Below, piece after piece: positions 34,971-42,403 of a DNA stretch of 64,000 bases (position 1 is its first letter; each line of letters begins with the position of its first letter). The notes below the pieces were generated by a model. It was not told the DNA's origin, made no database searches, and was given only the letters and a program-made list of their open reading frames with translations. Origin of the DNA: DT-110 sp030148525 (lineage in GTDB: Bacteria; Bacteroidota; Bacteroidia; Chitinophagales; Saprospiraceae). The stretch is from NCBI GenBank assembly GCA_965227445.1, contig OZ245751.1, positions 1,798,001 through 1,862,000 of the forward strand. Direction: 5' to 3'. Made by a program: the position numbers and the translations under genes.

Positions 34971-36165
34971 GTGGTTCTTTTTTGCCGGAAGGCTTATCCA
35001 AAGCCAGCTGCGATAGCAATTGCCAGCAGTGTAATAATCCACGGGGTACATGGAAACAGCCCTTCCACTTCCCGCCCTTCGCATCGTGCAGGCGGGTGCC
35101 ATCGCGGTGCAGGTAGCCAAACCACTCCCCGTGGACGGGATCGGGAAAGTGTTCCCAGGTATAGTCGTAGATGCGCTCGAACCAGGATGCACACGATAGG
35201 TTACCGGTATAGGCATAGCCCTTGAGCATGGCCTCCTGTGCTTCGAGGTGAACCCACCATAGTTTTTGATCCCATTCAAGTTGCTGGGGCGGGTACCCTT
35301 TGCGGTCCATGAAATAGAAGAACCCACCAAACTCGGAATCCCAGCCGTATTCGGCCATGTGGAGTGCCCGGCGAACGGCCTCCTGGGTGAGGGCTTTATC
35401 GTTGCGCCTCTGCCCCAAATCCATAATAAACCACATGGCCTCAAGGGCGTGCCCCGGATTGAGCAGGCGACCATTGAAAGAGTCGCTTGGCGAGCCGTCG
35501 GTATGTATGGTCTCGAGTACCAGTCCGGTGTCGGCATCGTAGAATCCGTGCATTACTGTATCGATACACTGGTCGATGGTGCGTTCGATCAGATCCTCAT
35601 CGATCAGTGATTCCAATTCCAGGCACAGGTTACACAGGATCATGGGCAGAGAAAAGCTGGTCTCCGGACGGGAGGCACCAATACCTTTTTCGTATTTGCC
35701 TTTGGGATTAGACCGGCGTTGCAAAATATGGTCAAAGGTAGTACGGGCAATGTCGGCATAGCGTTGTTCACCGGTGGCCCGGAAAAGCTGTGCGAATGCC
35801 ATCGTAGCAAAGCAGTCGGAAAAAATATTGTAGGGCTGAACGAGCGGGGCGCCATCCTGCCTTACGGCAAAAAACCAGTGCCCGTTGGCTGCCCGGCCGT
35901 GCTTCTCCAGGAATTGTGCGCCCAGCAGTGCCAGGTCCAGCCAAGCCTCTTTGGGATCCACCTGATTGTACAGGGTCGCGAACGTCCATACCTGCCGGGC
36001 CTGCAGCCAAATAAATTTGTCAGTATCGTATACCTTTCCGTCGCGCAGCAGGCAGCTAAAGTAACCGCCGTGCGTAAGGTCGGGGGAGTGTGTTTCCCAA
36101 AAGGGAATGACCCGCTCGAATAATTCCTGGTAGAAGGTATGCTGATATTCCTTAGGCTCCACCAT
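34963..36165 (-). CDS. AGE-family N-acylglucosamine 2-epimerase-like enzyme
   Basis: A 400-residue cytoplasmic protein of the AGE family ((alpha/alpha)6 barrel), whose members interconvert GlcNAc and ManNAc or glucose/mannose and cellobiose epimers. Seen in sequence: HGGYFSCLLRDGKVYDTDKF at 32-51, LQARQVWTFATLYNQV near 54, and HWFFAVRQDG near 96. NPGHALEAMWFIMDLGQ has a His near 238, and GKWKGCFHVPRGLLHCW has a His near 371, matching the two catalytic His of renin-binding-protein-type epimerases. Its place after GH20, an SSS symporter and a DUF4434 protein fits GlcNAc/ManNAc metabolism. The start overlaps the DUF4434 stop by 14 bases and the end overlaps the GHL10 start by eight, so all three are coupled. 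Confidence 0.87.
   Translation of the reverse strand: MVEPKEYQHTFYQELFERVIPFWETHSPDLTHGGYFSCLLRDGKVYDTDKFIWLQARQVWTFATLYNQVDPKEAWLDLALLGAQFLEKHGRAANGHWFFAVRQDGAPLVQPYNIFSDCFATMAFAQLFRATGEQRYADIARTTFDHILQRRSNPKGKYEKGIGASRPETSFSLPMILCNLCLELESLIDEDLIERTIDQCIDTVMHGFYDADTGLVLETIHTDGSPSDSFNGRLLNPGHALEAMWFIMDLGQRRNDKALTQEAVRRALHMAEYGWDSEFGGFFYFMDRKGYPPQQLEWDQKLWWVHLEAQEAMLKGYAYTGNLSCASWFERIYDYTWEHFPDPVHGEWFGYLHRDGTRLHDAKGGKWKGCFHVPRGLLHCWQLLSQLALDKPSGKKEPHE
34980..34993 (+). repeat. 14-base hairpin motif, copy 11 (TTTTGCCGGAAGGC)
   Basis: At the end of the epimerase gene, template strand; coding read KPSGKK. Confidence 0.85.
35859..35872 (-). repeat. 14-base hairpin motif, copy 12 (TTTTGCCGTAAGGC)
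   Basis: In the epimerase gene, coding strand, read as FFAVRQ. Loop GTAA. Confidence 0.85.
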
Positions 36166-37102
36166 GTAGGAGTTGTTGACGGTATTCCTGATACCGGTTA
36201 AATAAATGATGAGCTTGCGGGTAAGCCGATTGCGGACTCATGAAATGCGAAAACTCAAAGGTTATGGCCTTCTCCAGGCCAGCGGCCCGGGCCGCTTCCA
36301 GTTTTAGTCGCAGCTTTTCCCATTTAATGGGCAAAAACTTAATAGGCATATCCCGATCGAAGGACTCGGCATTGGTCCAGCACGACATACCGTAGCGGTC
36401 GGCCAGGGCTTTATTGACAGCAAAGTAATCGGTCAGCTCGTGGTAGTGCACGTGCCCGTCTTGGAAAGCCACGATATCTACCGCATCCTGTATGCCGTCA
36501 AAAATGGCGTTCCATTCCCGCTCGTGTTCATCGAGACTGACAGCCTGTTCCTTGCTGAGTGCCGCATCGGAAGCAAGCAGCGCTTTCTGCCCGTCGATAT
36601 AGGGCGAGATCAGGGTAGGCAAACCATCACTGACCTGTTTGCAATGCTGACCCAATTGGCGATAGAGGTCGATGATGGATTCTGTTTTGCGACTCACTTC
36701 CTGGCAGATATACCACCCGCGGAAAGCCGGATAGTGGCCGTACCGTTCCCATACCTCGTCAATCACTCTTCGGTTGACGTCTACCTCCCGGGAGGGATTA
36801 CCTCCGGCCTCCCAGTACTTGCCAGAATCGTACAGACCAAAGTAAAAGGCCATGCCGAACTGGCCGGCCAGGCGAAGGAAGAGGTCCACCAGGTCAATGG
36901 GCGGGTTATAGCACCCTTCACCCTCCTGCAACACCTGCGAGGGATAGGTGATCCAGCGACGGTATCCCGAGCGGATCAGGATGACGGTGTCGATGCCCGC
37001 AGCCTGCATGTGCCGAAAATCTTGCTCCCATTCCGCGGGTCCCCAGTTTTGGTGGGGAATGTCGTGGGATATCTCATCCAGAAAGGTTCCGGTTATGGTC
37101 AT
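36152..37102 (-). CDS. DUF4434 putative glycosidase-like protein
   Basis: A 316-residue protein with the DUF4434 opening ITGTFLDEISHDIPHQNWGP at 3-22, EWEQDFRHMQAAGIDTVILI near 24, FYFGLYDSGKYWEAGG near 86, and FRGWYICQEVSRK near 127. DIVAFQDGHVHYHELTDYF is near 210 and AITFEFSHFMSPQSAYPQ near 277. The family is a TIM-barrel clan of unknown activity found in glycan utilisation loci. No signal peptide is visible, so it would act on imported oligosaccharide, unlike the lipoprotein GHL10. The conserved Glu in CQEVSRK and ITFEF is compatible with catalysis, but this is inference. It follows the SSS gene by 12 bases and overlaps the epimerase gene. Confidence 0.75.
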   Translation of the reverse strand: MTITGTFLDEISHDIPHQNWGPAEWEQDFRHMQAAGIDTVILIRSGYRRWITYPSQVLQEGEGCYNPPIDLVDLFLRLAGQFGMAFYFGLYDSGKYWEAGGNPSREVDVNRRVIDEVWERYGHYPAFRGWYICQEVSRKTESIIDLYRQLGQHCKQVSDGLPTLISPYIDGQKALLASDAALSKEQAVSLDEHEREWNAIFDGIQDAVDIVAFQDGHVHYHELTDYFAVNKALADRYGMSCWTNAESFDRDMPIKFLPIKWEKLRLKLEAARAAGLEKAITFEFSHFMSPQSAYPQAHHLFNRYQEYRQQLLHGGA

Positions 37103-37114
37103 AGTACGTAGCGC

Positions 37115-38935
37115 TTATTCGGGGAGTTTATCCCACCAGTATTTTTTGAGTAGCCAGGTAGAAATCAGGAAAACCAGAAAAGCTACTGCTAATTGGGTTG
37201 ATTGGCGAATCAGTAAAAACATGGGCATCACCACCAGAGACATCTGCCAAACAGTTCCCACCACAACATTAAACGCATCCCGGCCAAAGTCCCGGTTGGC
37301 ACGGAATTCCGGATCGGCCAGTTCTACTTTCTCGCGGATGGGTTTCCAGAACCCCCAGGGATTAGTCTTTTTATAAAAATGCATGAGCACCTCGTCCTCT
37401 TCGGGAGGTGTCAGGTAAGTACCCAGAAAGCAGCCCAATAGTGAAATTCCCAAAATGACGGGGAATAGGTAGATGGCTACTACATCGGGGAATAAGGGTG
37501 GGATGAAGGTCGCTCCGATCAGGCCACCGATCATCCCCCAGAAGTAACCATGTCCGTTGAATCGCCACCAGATCCACTTAAGCGCGTTGGCTGCTGCGTA
37601 GCCCCCGTAAAGGGCCGACGTGATCCACAGGGTGAGGGAGTTGATCGAGCTGGCGTAGAACCCACCGACCAGACCGATGGCAACCAGCAAAAAGGAAGCC
37701 GCATAGCTGTAGCGGATGTAGGTTTTGTTGGATGCATTCGGGTTGATGTATTTCTTGTACAGGTCGTTCACCAGGTAAGCTGGAGCCGCATTGATGAAGG
37801 CGGCAAAGGTGCCCATGAAAGCCGCCAACAGACCCGCTAACAACAGTCCCTGAAATCCGGGTGGCACAAAGCGTTCAATCGCCAGTGGCAGCACCGTCTC
37901 AAAATCGATATCGGCCCCCATTTGTTCGAATTCGGGTGTCAGGTAGACCAGGGCCAGAACACCGAAACCAGCGATCATCAGGTAGCGGGGGAAATACAGA
38001 GCCAATATGGTCAATCCACTCATCTTGGCGGCTTGCCCGGCAGTGGGGGTTGATAATACCCGCTGCATATCGTAGCTGGGTACGGGCCCGGCCAGGCTGG
38101 CGAAGATGCCCTTAAAGATCATGGCGACCAATAACAGACCAATGGCCCCAAAGCCATCCTCCTCAATACGGGTATTGACACTGTCCAGGTAGCCCGTCCA
38201 GTCGAGATCCATTTCCCATCCGAAGAAGAGATTGGTCCATCCGTCGGGTACAGCCTCTGCCACTTGTGCACCCGTCACCGTGGTGAAGGCAATATAGCCC
38301 ACCACAAAACAGGAGATGGTCATAATGATAAACTGCAGTACTTCCGTACCCACCACGCTGTACATACCCCCTTTGATGGTATAAAAGGTCGTAACTGCAA
38401 TGATGATCAGGGCGTAGGACTGTTCGGAAGTCAGACTGATCAAGCCTGCGTCCAGCGACAAGTCCCAGGGGAAGAAGATCACGGCAAACTTGCCGATCCC
38501 TTCGAAGAAATAGGCGATAAAGCCAAAGACACTGATCACCGCAAAGATGGTCACAATAATGTGCGACAGGCGTCCGCTGGTTTTATCTCCGAAGCGGAAG
38601 GTGATCCACTGGGCGCCGGTCAGTACACCGGATCGCCGCAACCAGATCGCCAGGAAGATCATGACGAACACCTGGTTCCATACGGGCCAAAGCCAGGGTA
38701 TCCAGGCACTTTTCAGACCGTAGACGAAGAAGATGGTCACCGTCCACATGGTTCCCGAAATATCGAACATACCGGAAGCGTTGGACAGCCCCAGGAAATA
38801 CCATTTAATATTGTTGCCGCCCAGGAAATAGGACTGCATATCACGGGAGGCTCGCTTGGAGACCCAAAAACCGAACAGGATGGTGATGGCCAGATAGGCC
38901 AGGATGATACCAATATCGAGGACCGTTAACTGCAT
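37115..38935 (-). CDS. SSS-family sodium:solute symporter
   Basis: A 606-residue inner-membrane protein with about 13-14 helices. Family marks are ILAYLAITILFGFWVSKRAS near 11, MQSYFLGGNNIKWYFLGLSN near 33, ASGMFDISGTMWTVTIFFVY near 53, QWITFRFGDKTSGRLSHIIV near 107, and FYTIKGGMYSVVGTEVLQFI near 185. Sodium symporters of this subgroup carry sugars, sialic acids or related solutes. Sitting between the GH20/FG-GAP pair and an N-acylglucosamine-epimerase-type gene, GlcNAc or ManNAc is the simplest guess. The start lies five bases after the FG-GAP stop. Confidence 0.9.
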   Translation of the reverse strand: MQLTVLDIGIILAYLAITILFGFWVSKRASRDMQSYFLGGNNIKWYFLGLSNASGMFDISGTMWTVTIFFVYGLKSAWIPWLWPVWNQVFVMIFLAIWLRRSGVLTGAQWITFRFGDKTSGRLSHIIVTIFAVISVFGFIAYFFEGIGKFAVIFFPWDLSLDAGLISLTSEQSYALIIIAVTTFYTIKGGMYSVVGTEVLQFIIMTISCFVVGYIAFTTVTGAQVAEAVPDGWTNLFFGWEMDLDWTGYLDSVNTRIEEDGFGAIGLLLVAMIFKGIFASLAGPVPSYDMQRVLSTPTAGQAAKMSGLTILALYFPRYLMIAGFGVLALVYLTPEFEQMGADIDFETVLPLAIERFVPPGFQGLLLAGLLAAFMGTFAAFINAAPAYLVNDLYKKYINPNASNKTYIRYSYAASFLLVAIGLVGGFYASSINSLTLWITSALYGGYAAANALKWIWWRFNGHGYFWGMIGGLIGATFIPPLFPDVVAIYLFPVILGISLLGCFLGTYLTPPEEDEVLMHFYKKTNPWGFWKPIREKVELADPEFRANRDFGRDAFNVVVGTVWQMSLVVMPMFLLIRQSTQLAVAFLVFLISTWLLKKYWWDKLPE

Positions 38936-38940
38936 AGTTG

Positions 38941-41900
38941 TTACTTATTGGCGGTAAACGCCTGTTCTTTATTATATCGGTACCAAACGGGTGCCTGATT
39001 ATTGCGTAGGAATAGGAGGTGGATATCGCCATCCCGTTCTATCCACTCCATAGAGCGTATATCGCCAATGACGTGCAGGCCGGAGCGGTCTTGGGGCAAA
39101 TACGTAAAGCTGCCTTTTCCGTCATTCAGCAGTACCTGGCCGTAGTTGGCATCCCAGGGCCCCATGGTCGGGCGGGTATCAGCTAAATTTCCGGCGAGGA
39201 TCAAGTCGGTATGGCCATCTCCGTTCAGGTCTTTGGGCAGGATTGTAAAAACCGGTGTTGCCTGTGCGATCACGGGCAATGGCCGGGGTGTCCAACGCCC
39301 GCCACCTTCATTCTCGATCCAGACGGAAGCCCCTTGATGCACCGAGTATATATCAGCAGCTTGTTCTTGTTCGGGGGTCAGGATATCGCCGATAGTGGCC
39401 TCGGAATAAGCCTCGTAAGTAGTAAATTTCTTTTTCTGACCAGGCAGCTGCCCGAAGAGGTTATCCCGGCTTACAAAAGGGTAGGGGGCACCCTGTATGT
39501 AGTGTACCAACAGCGGGTCTACCGCTCCGTTTTCGTCAAAGTCGCCGGCGTACATGCGGGCGGGTTCATCGGCACTCACTTTGAGGTTGGTGTTGGTGCC
39601 CAGGTTGCCGGCAATCAGATCCATATCGCCATCGCCGTCCAGGTCGGCCTTTTCCAGCGACCACCACCAGCCTTCGGTCTTTTGTGCAAAGGCATCGGGT
39701 ATCGGGCGCAGTTGGCCGTTCTTATTGCCGTAGGCCATGATGGGCATCCATTCGCCGGCAACGATCAGGTCGGCCGTCCCGTCTCCGTCGGCATCTTCCC
39801 AGATGGCATCAGTTACCAATCCGGCTTCTAATAGCTCGGGGGCCTGATCCCGGGTGACATCGGTGAAGGTGCCGTCTCCTTCGTTGCGCAGCAGGTAAGA
39901 AGCCGGCACTTTAGGGTATTGGCCGGGAATCAGTCGTCCACCCACAAAGAGGTCCGGGTCTCCGTCGTCATCTATATCGTGGGCAGCAACTGCTCCGGTA
40001 CTGGTCAGCATGGGGGGCAGTGCACCTTTTGAGTGGGTGAAGTTTCCGTTGCCATCGTTGAGATACAGGCGATCCTGCAGCGCCAGATCTTCGGGCAGAA
40101 AGTGGTATCCACCGCTGGCTACGTAAAGGTCCAGGTCTCCGTCACCCTCGGCATCAAAAGCCAGGGCGTCGGTATCTTCCATAATCAGGTGTTTAGTCAG
40201 GGCGGGTTGTCGCGTGTCGATCCAGGTACCATCGGGCATCTGCTTGATGATTCGCCCGGCCTGCCGTTTGGCACCACCGAGGAAGAGATCCGCCAGCCCG
40301 TCGCCGGTAAAATCAGCTTGCACCGAAGCAGGTCCCTGGTAAGATATCCCCCATGGCAGCAGGGTTTGTTGCTTGAAATCGACCTCATTATTCTCCTGAT
40401 GTTCGTAGGCCAGTGGGTTTTCGCTTTCGCTAAAAAGGGTAGGGTAGGTGGTTGGTGACCACTGTATCTTCCTTTCCTGTTCTTTCGTGATGGTTACCAC
40501 CTGGTCGGCGGCTACGCCGGTGCGCAGGGTCACGGTGCCGTCGGGCCAGATAACCCGGAGGGTATCCACGGTATCATTGTCTCCCAGGCCGAGGTGGACC
40601 GGCGTATGCATGGCCGACTGAAACCCTTGAGTGGGCAGATGATCCACAATCTGGCGCTGTCCGCCGGACCGGATATCCACTCTGGCTCCGATGGCAAAAG
40701 GGTTGCTGCCTTCCTGCATCCGCAGGTCGAGCAGCAGGTAATGCCCCTTACTGATCTGGTTTTCCAGCAGAGAGGCCGGTTCGTTAATATTGTTCAGGAT
40801 GAGATCCAGGTCACCATCGCCGTCCAGATCGGCACGGGCGGCCCCCTGGGTCAGGATGGGTTCGGCAAAGCCCCAGCCGTCGGATTTATCCTCAAAGGTT
40901 AGGTCTCCCCGGTTGCGGAACATATAATTAGGTGTCTTGGTAGACTCCATCCGGGAGATAATATCCATCAGGCCGTCGGCCGGTTGCCCCCGTTGGGCCT
41001 TAATGCGCTGATCGGCGTAGTAGGACACAAAATCCCGGTTGGTGTAGTCGCGCAGGTAGCCGTTGGAGATAAACAAGTCTTTCCAGCCGTCATTATCAAA
41101 ATCCCCGAAGACGGGTGCCCAGCTCCAGTCGGTATTGGAAATTCCGGCCAACTGACCGATCTCGCTAAAGGTGCCGTCGCCGTTATTGAGCTGCAGCATA
41201 TTGCGCATGATCTGGTGGTAGAAACCATTGCGCAGCATGGATTGGTACTTTTCGTAGGTATCGGGGCCGTAGAGCAACTTCTGCCGGCGGTTGTCTTCCG
41301 GCAGCATATCGAGGCTCAGGATATCGGGGTGGGCATCGTTATTGATGTCGGCAATATTAGACCCCATAGAGAAGTGGGAGATATGACCGATCTGCTCCTT
41401 GAGTTCGTCCCTGAAAGTCCCATCTTGCTGGTTGATGTAGAGGTAATCTTCCTCGATGTAATCATTGGAAATATACAAATCGAGCCAGCCATCGCCATTG
41501 ATATCGGCAGCGGCTACTCCCAGGCCAAAGCCCAGTGGTGTATTCTTGATGCCGGCGGCCTCAGTAACTTCCGTAAAAGAGCCGCTGTCGTTGCGTAGCA
41601 ATTTATCGCCGGCAAACTCATCGGAAATATTTTTTACGTAGGTAGCATCAAAACTCTGGAAATCCTCGGTGGAGTGATTCAGCAGGTAAACGTCGAGGTC
41701 GTTGTCGCGATCGTAGTCGAAAAATAAAGCCTGAGTGGTGTGAGCAGGCAGGTCGAGGCCGTAATCGGCAGCCTGTTCGACAAAGGTGGGTATACCCTCT
41801 TCGTTATTTCCCTGATTGACGTACAGTTCATTGCGGCGTTCGTCCTCCGGGCCGTCACCGGAATAGCAAACGTATATATCGAGCAGGCCGTCGGCATTGA

Positions 41901-42279
41901 TGTCGACTATGGTGACGCCGGTATTCCAGCCATTATCACGACCGGCGACACGCGCCGCTTCGGTTACCTCCCGAAACGACCAGTCCCCTTCGTTGAGATA
42001 GAGGGCGTTGGGGCCCATATTGGCGGTGAAGTACAGGTCGGGCCGGCCATCCTGGTTCAGGTCGCCCACGGCGACACCGCCACCGTTGTAAAAGTATTCG
42101 TAATTGAGTACGTTGTTTTCCTCGTCTTCGACAATCTGATTTACGAACGCAACGCGACTGGTTTTCGCCGGCACGGACCGAAACCCGTTACCCGATCGAT
42201 CACCTTCTCCGGTGGGTGATTGGCATTGGAGCCCTAGTAAGGCCAAGCCAAGCAGCAGGGTGATGTGACGTGTCTTCAT
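38941..42279 (-). CDS. FG-GAP/VCBS repeat lipoprotein with ASPIC/UnbV domain (CRTAC1-like)
   Basis: The start at 42279 gives MKTRHITLLLGLALLGLQC, a lipoprotein signal; an upstream in-frame ATG lies inside the operator. The 1112-residue protein consists of many calcium-binding FG-GAP/VCBS units of the form DLNQDGRPDLYFTANMG, DINADGLLDIYVCYSGDG, DFDNDGWKDLFISNGY and DLDGDGDLDLILNNINEP. An ASPIC/UnbV domain lies at about 520-600 (PFAIGARVDIRSGGQRQIVD, VHLGLGDNDTVDTLRVIWPD). Such proteins are common surface lipoproteins in SusCD loci of marine Bacteroidota, thought to bind glycans or partners; no enzyme activity is known. It lies between GH20 and the SSS gene and has its own copy of the operator-promoter block. 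Confidence 0.88.
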   Translation of the reverse strand: MKTRHITLLLGLALLGLQCQSPTGEGDRSGNGFRSVPAKTSRVAFVNQIVEDEENNVLNYEYFYNGGGVAVGDLNQDGRPDLYFTANMGPNALYLNEGDWSFREVTEAARVAGRDNGWNTGVTIVDINADGLLDIYVCYSGDGPEDERRNELYVNQGNNEEGIPTFVEQAADYGLDLPAHTTQALFFDYDRDNDLDVYLLNHSTEDFQSFDATYVKNISDEFAGDKLLRNDSGSFTEVTEAAGIKNTPLGFGLGVAAADINGDGWLDLYISNDYIEEDYLYINQQDGTFRDELKEQIGHISHFSMGSNIADINNDAHPDILSLDMLPEDNRRQKLLYGPDTYEKYQSMLRNGFYHQIMRNMLQLNNGDGTFSEIGQLAGISNTDWSWAPVFGDFDNDGWKDLFISNGYLRDYTNRDFVSYYADQRIKAQRGQPADGLMDIISRMESTKTPNYMFRNRGDLTFEDKSDGWGFAEPILTQGAARADLDGDGDLDLILNNINEPASLLENQISKGHYLLLDLRMQEGSNPFAIGARVDIRSGGQRQIVDHLPTQGFQSAMHTPVHLGLGDNDTVDTLRVIWPDGTVTLRTGVAADQVVTITKEQERKIQWSPTTYPTLFSESENPLAYEHQENNEVDFKQQTLLPWGISYQGPASVQADFTGDGLADLFLGGAKRQAGRIIKQMPDGTWIDTRQPALTKHLIMEDTDALAFDAEGDGDLDLYVASGGYHFLPEDLALQDRLYLNDGNGNFTHSKGALPPMLTSTGAVAAHDIDDDGDPDLFVGGRLIPGQYPKVPASYLLRNEGDGTFTDVTRDQAPELLEAGLVTDAIWEDADGDGTADLIVAGEWMPIMAYGNKNGQLRPIPDAFAQKTEGWWWSLEKADLDGDGDMDLIAGNLGTNTNLKVSADEPARMYAGDFDENGAVDPLLVHYIQGAPYPFVSRDNLFGQLPGQKKKFTTYEAYSEATIGDILTPEQEQAADIYSVHQGASVWIENEGGGRWTPRPLPVIAQATPVFTILPKDLNGDGHTDLILAGNLADTRPTMGPWDANYGQVLLNDGKGSFTYLPQDRSGLHVIGDIRSMEWIERDGDIHLLFLRNNQAPVWYRYNKEQAFTANK

Positions 42280-42296
42280 AGCAGCATAGATGATTA

Positions 42297-42363
42297 GGCA
42301 CAAAAGTGTGTGCGCACACATAACCCGAAAAGTAAGAAAAAATACGCCGAATGGGTGGAATGG
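42297..42363. repeat. Duplicated promoter/operator block, copy A
   Basis: This 67-base block, upstream of the FG-GAP gene, is almost identical to 44741-44805 upstream of the GH20 gene. The two differ by a 2-base indel and about two substitutions. It contains the operator, a CCCGAAAAGTAAGAAAAAAT stretch and ACGCCGAATGGGT. Its left end is 18 bases upstream of the FG-GAP ATG. Confidence 0.9.
42307..42320. promoter_or_regulatory. CG-centred palindromic operator, copy 2
   Basis: A perfect TGTGTGCGCACACA palindrome begins 28 bases upstream of the FG-GAP ATG at 42279. Towards that gene it runs into CACTTTTG, a near match to the TAnnTTTG -7 box, with TTTTC about 18 bases further upstream. A bound protein here would cover the promoter core, which favours repression. 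Confidence 0.75.
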
Positions 42364-42403
42364 CCGGAGAATATTTTAGGGTGGCAAGGTAAGGATCGCG
42401 CAC

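Noticed and set aside
34971..35537. A 189-codon N-terminal extension of the second GHL10 gene
   Set aside because: It overlaps the epimerase gene out of frame, is low in normal composition, and hides the lipoprotein signal that starts at 34970.
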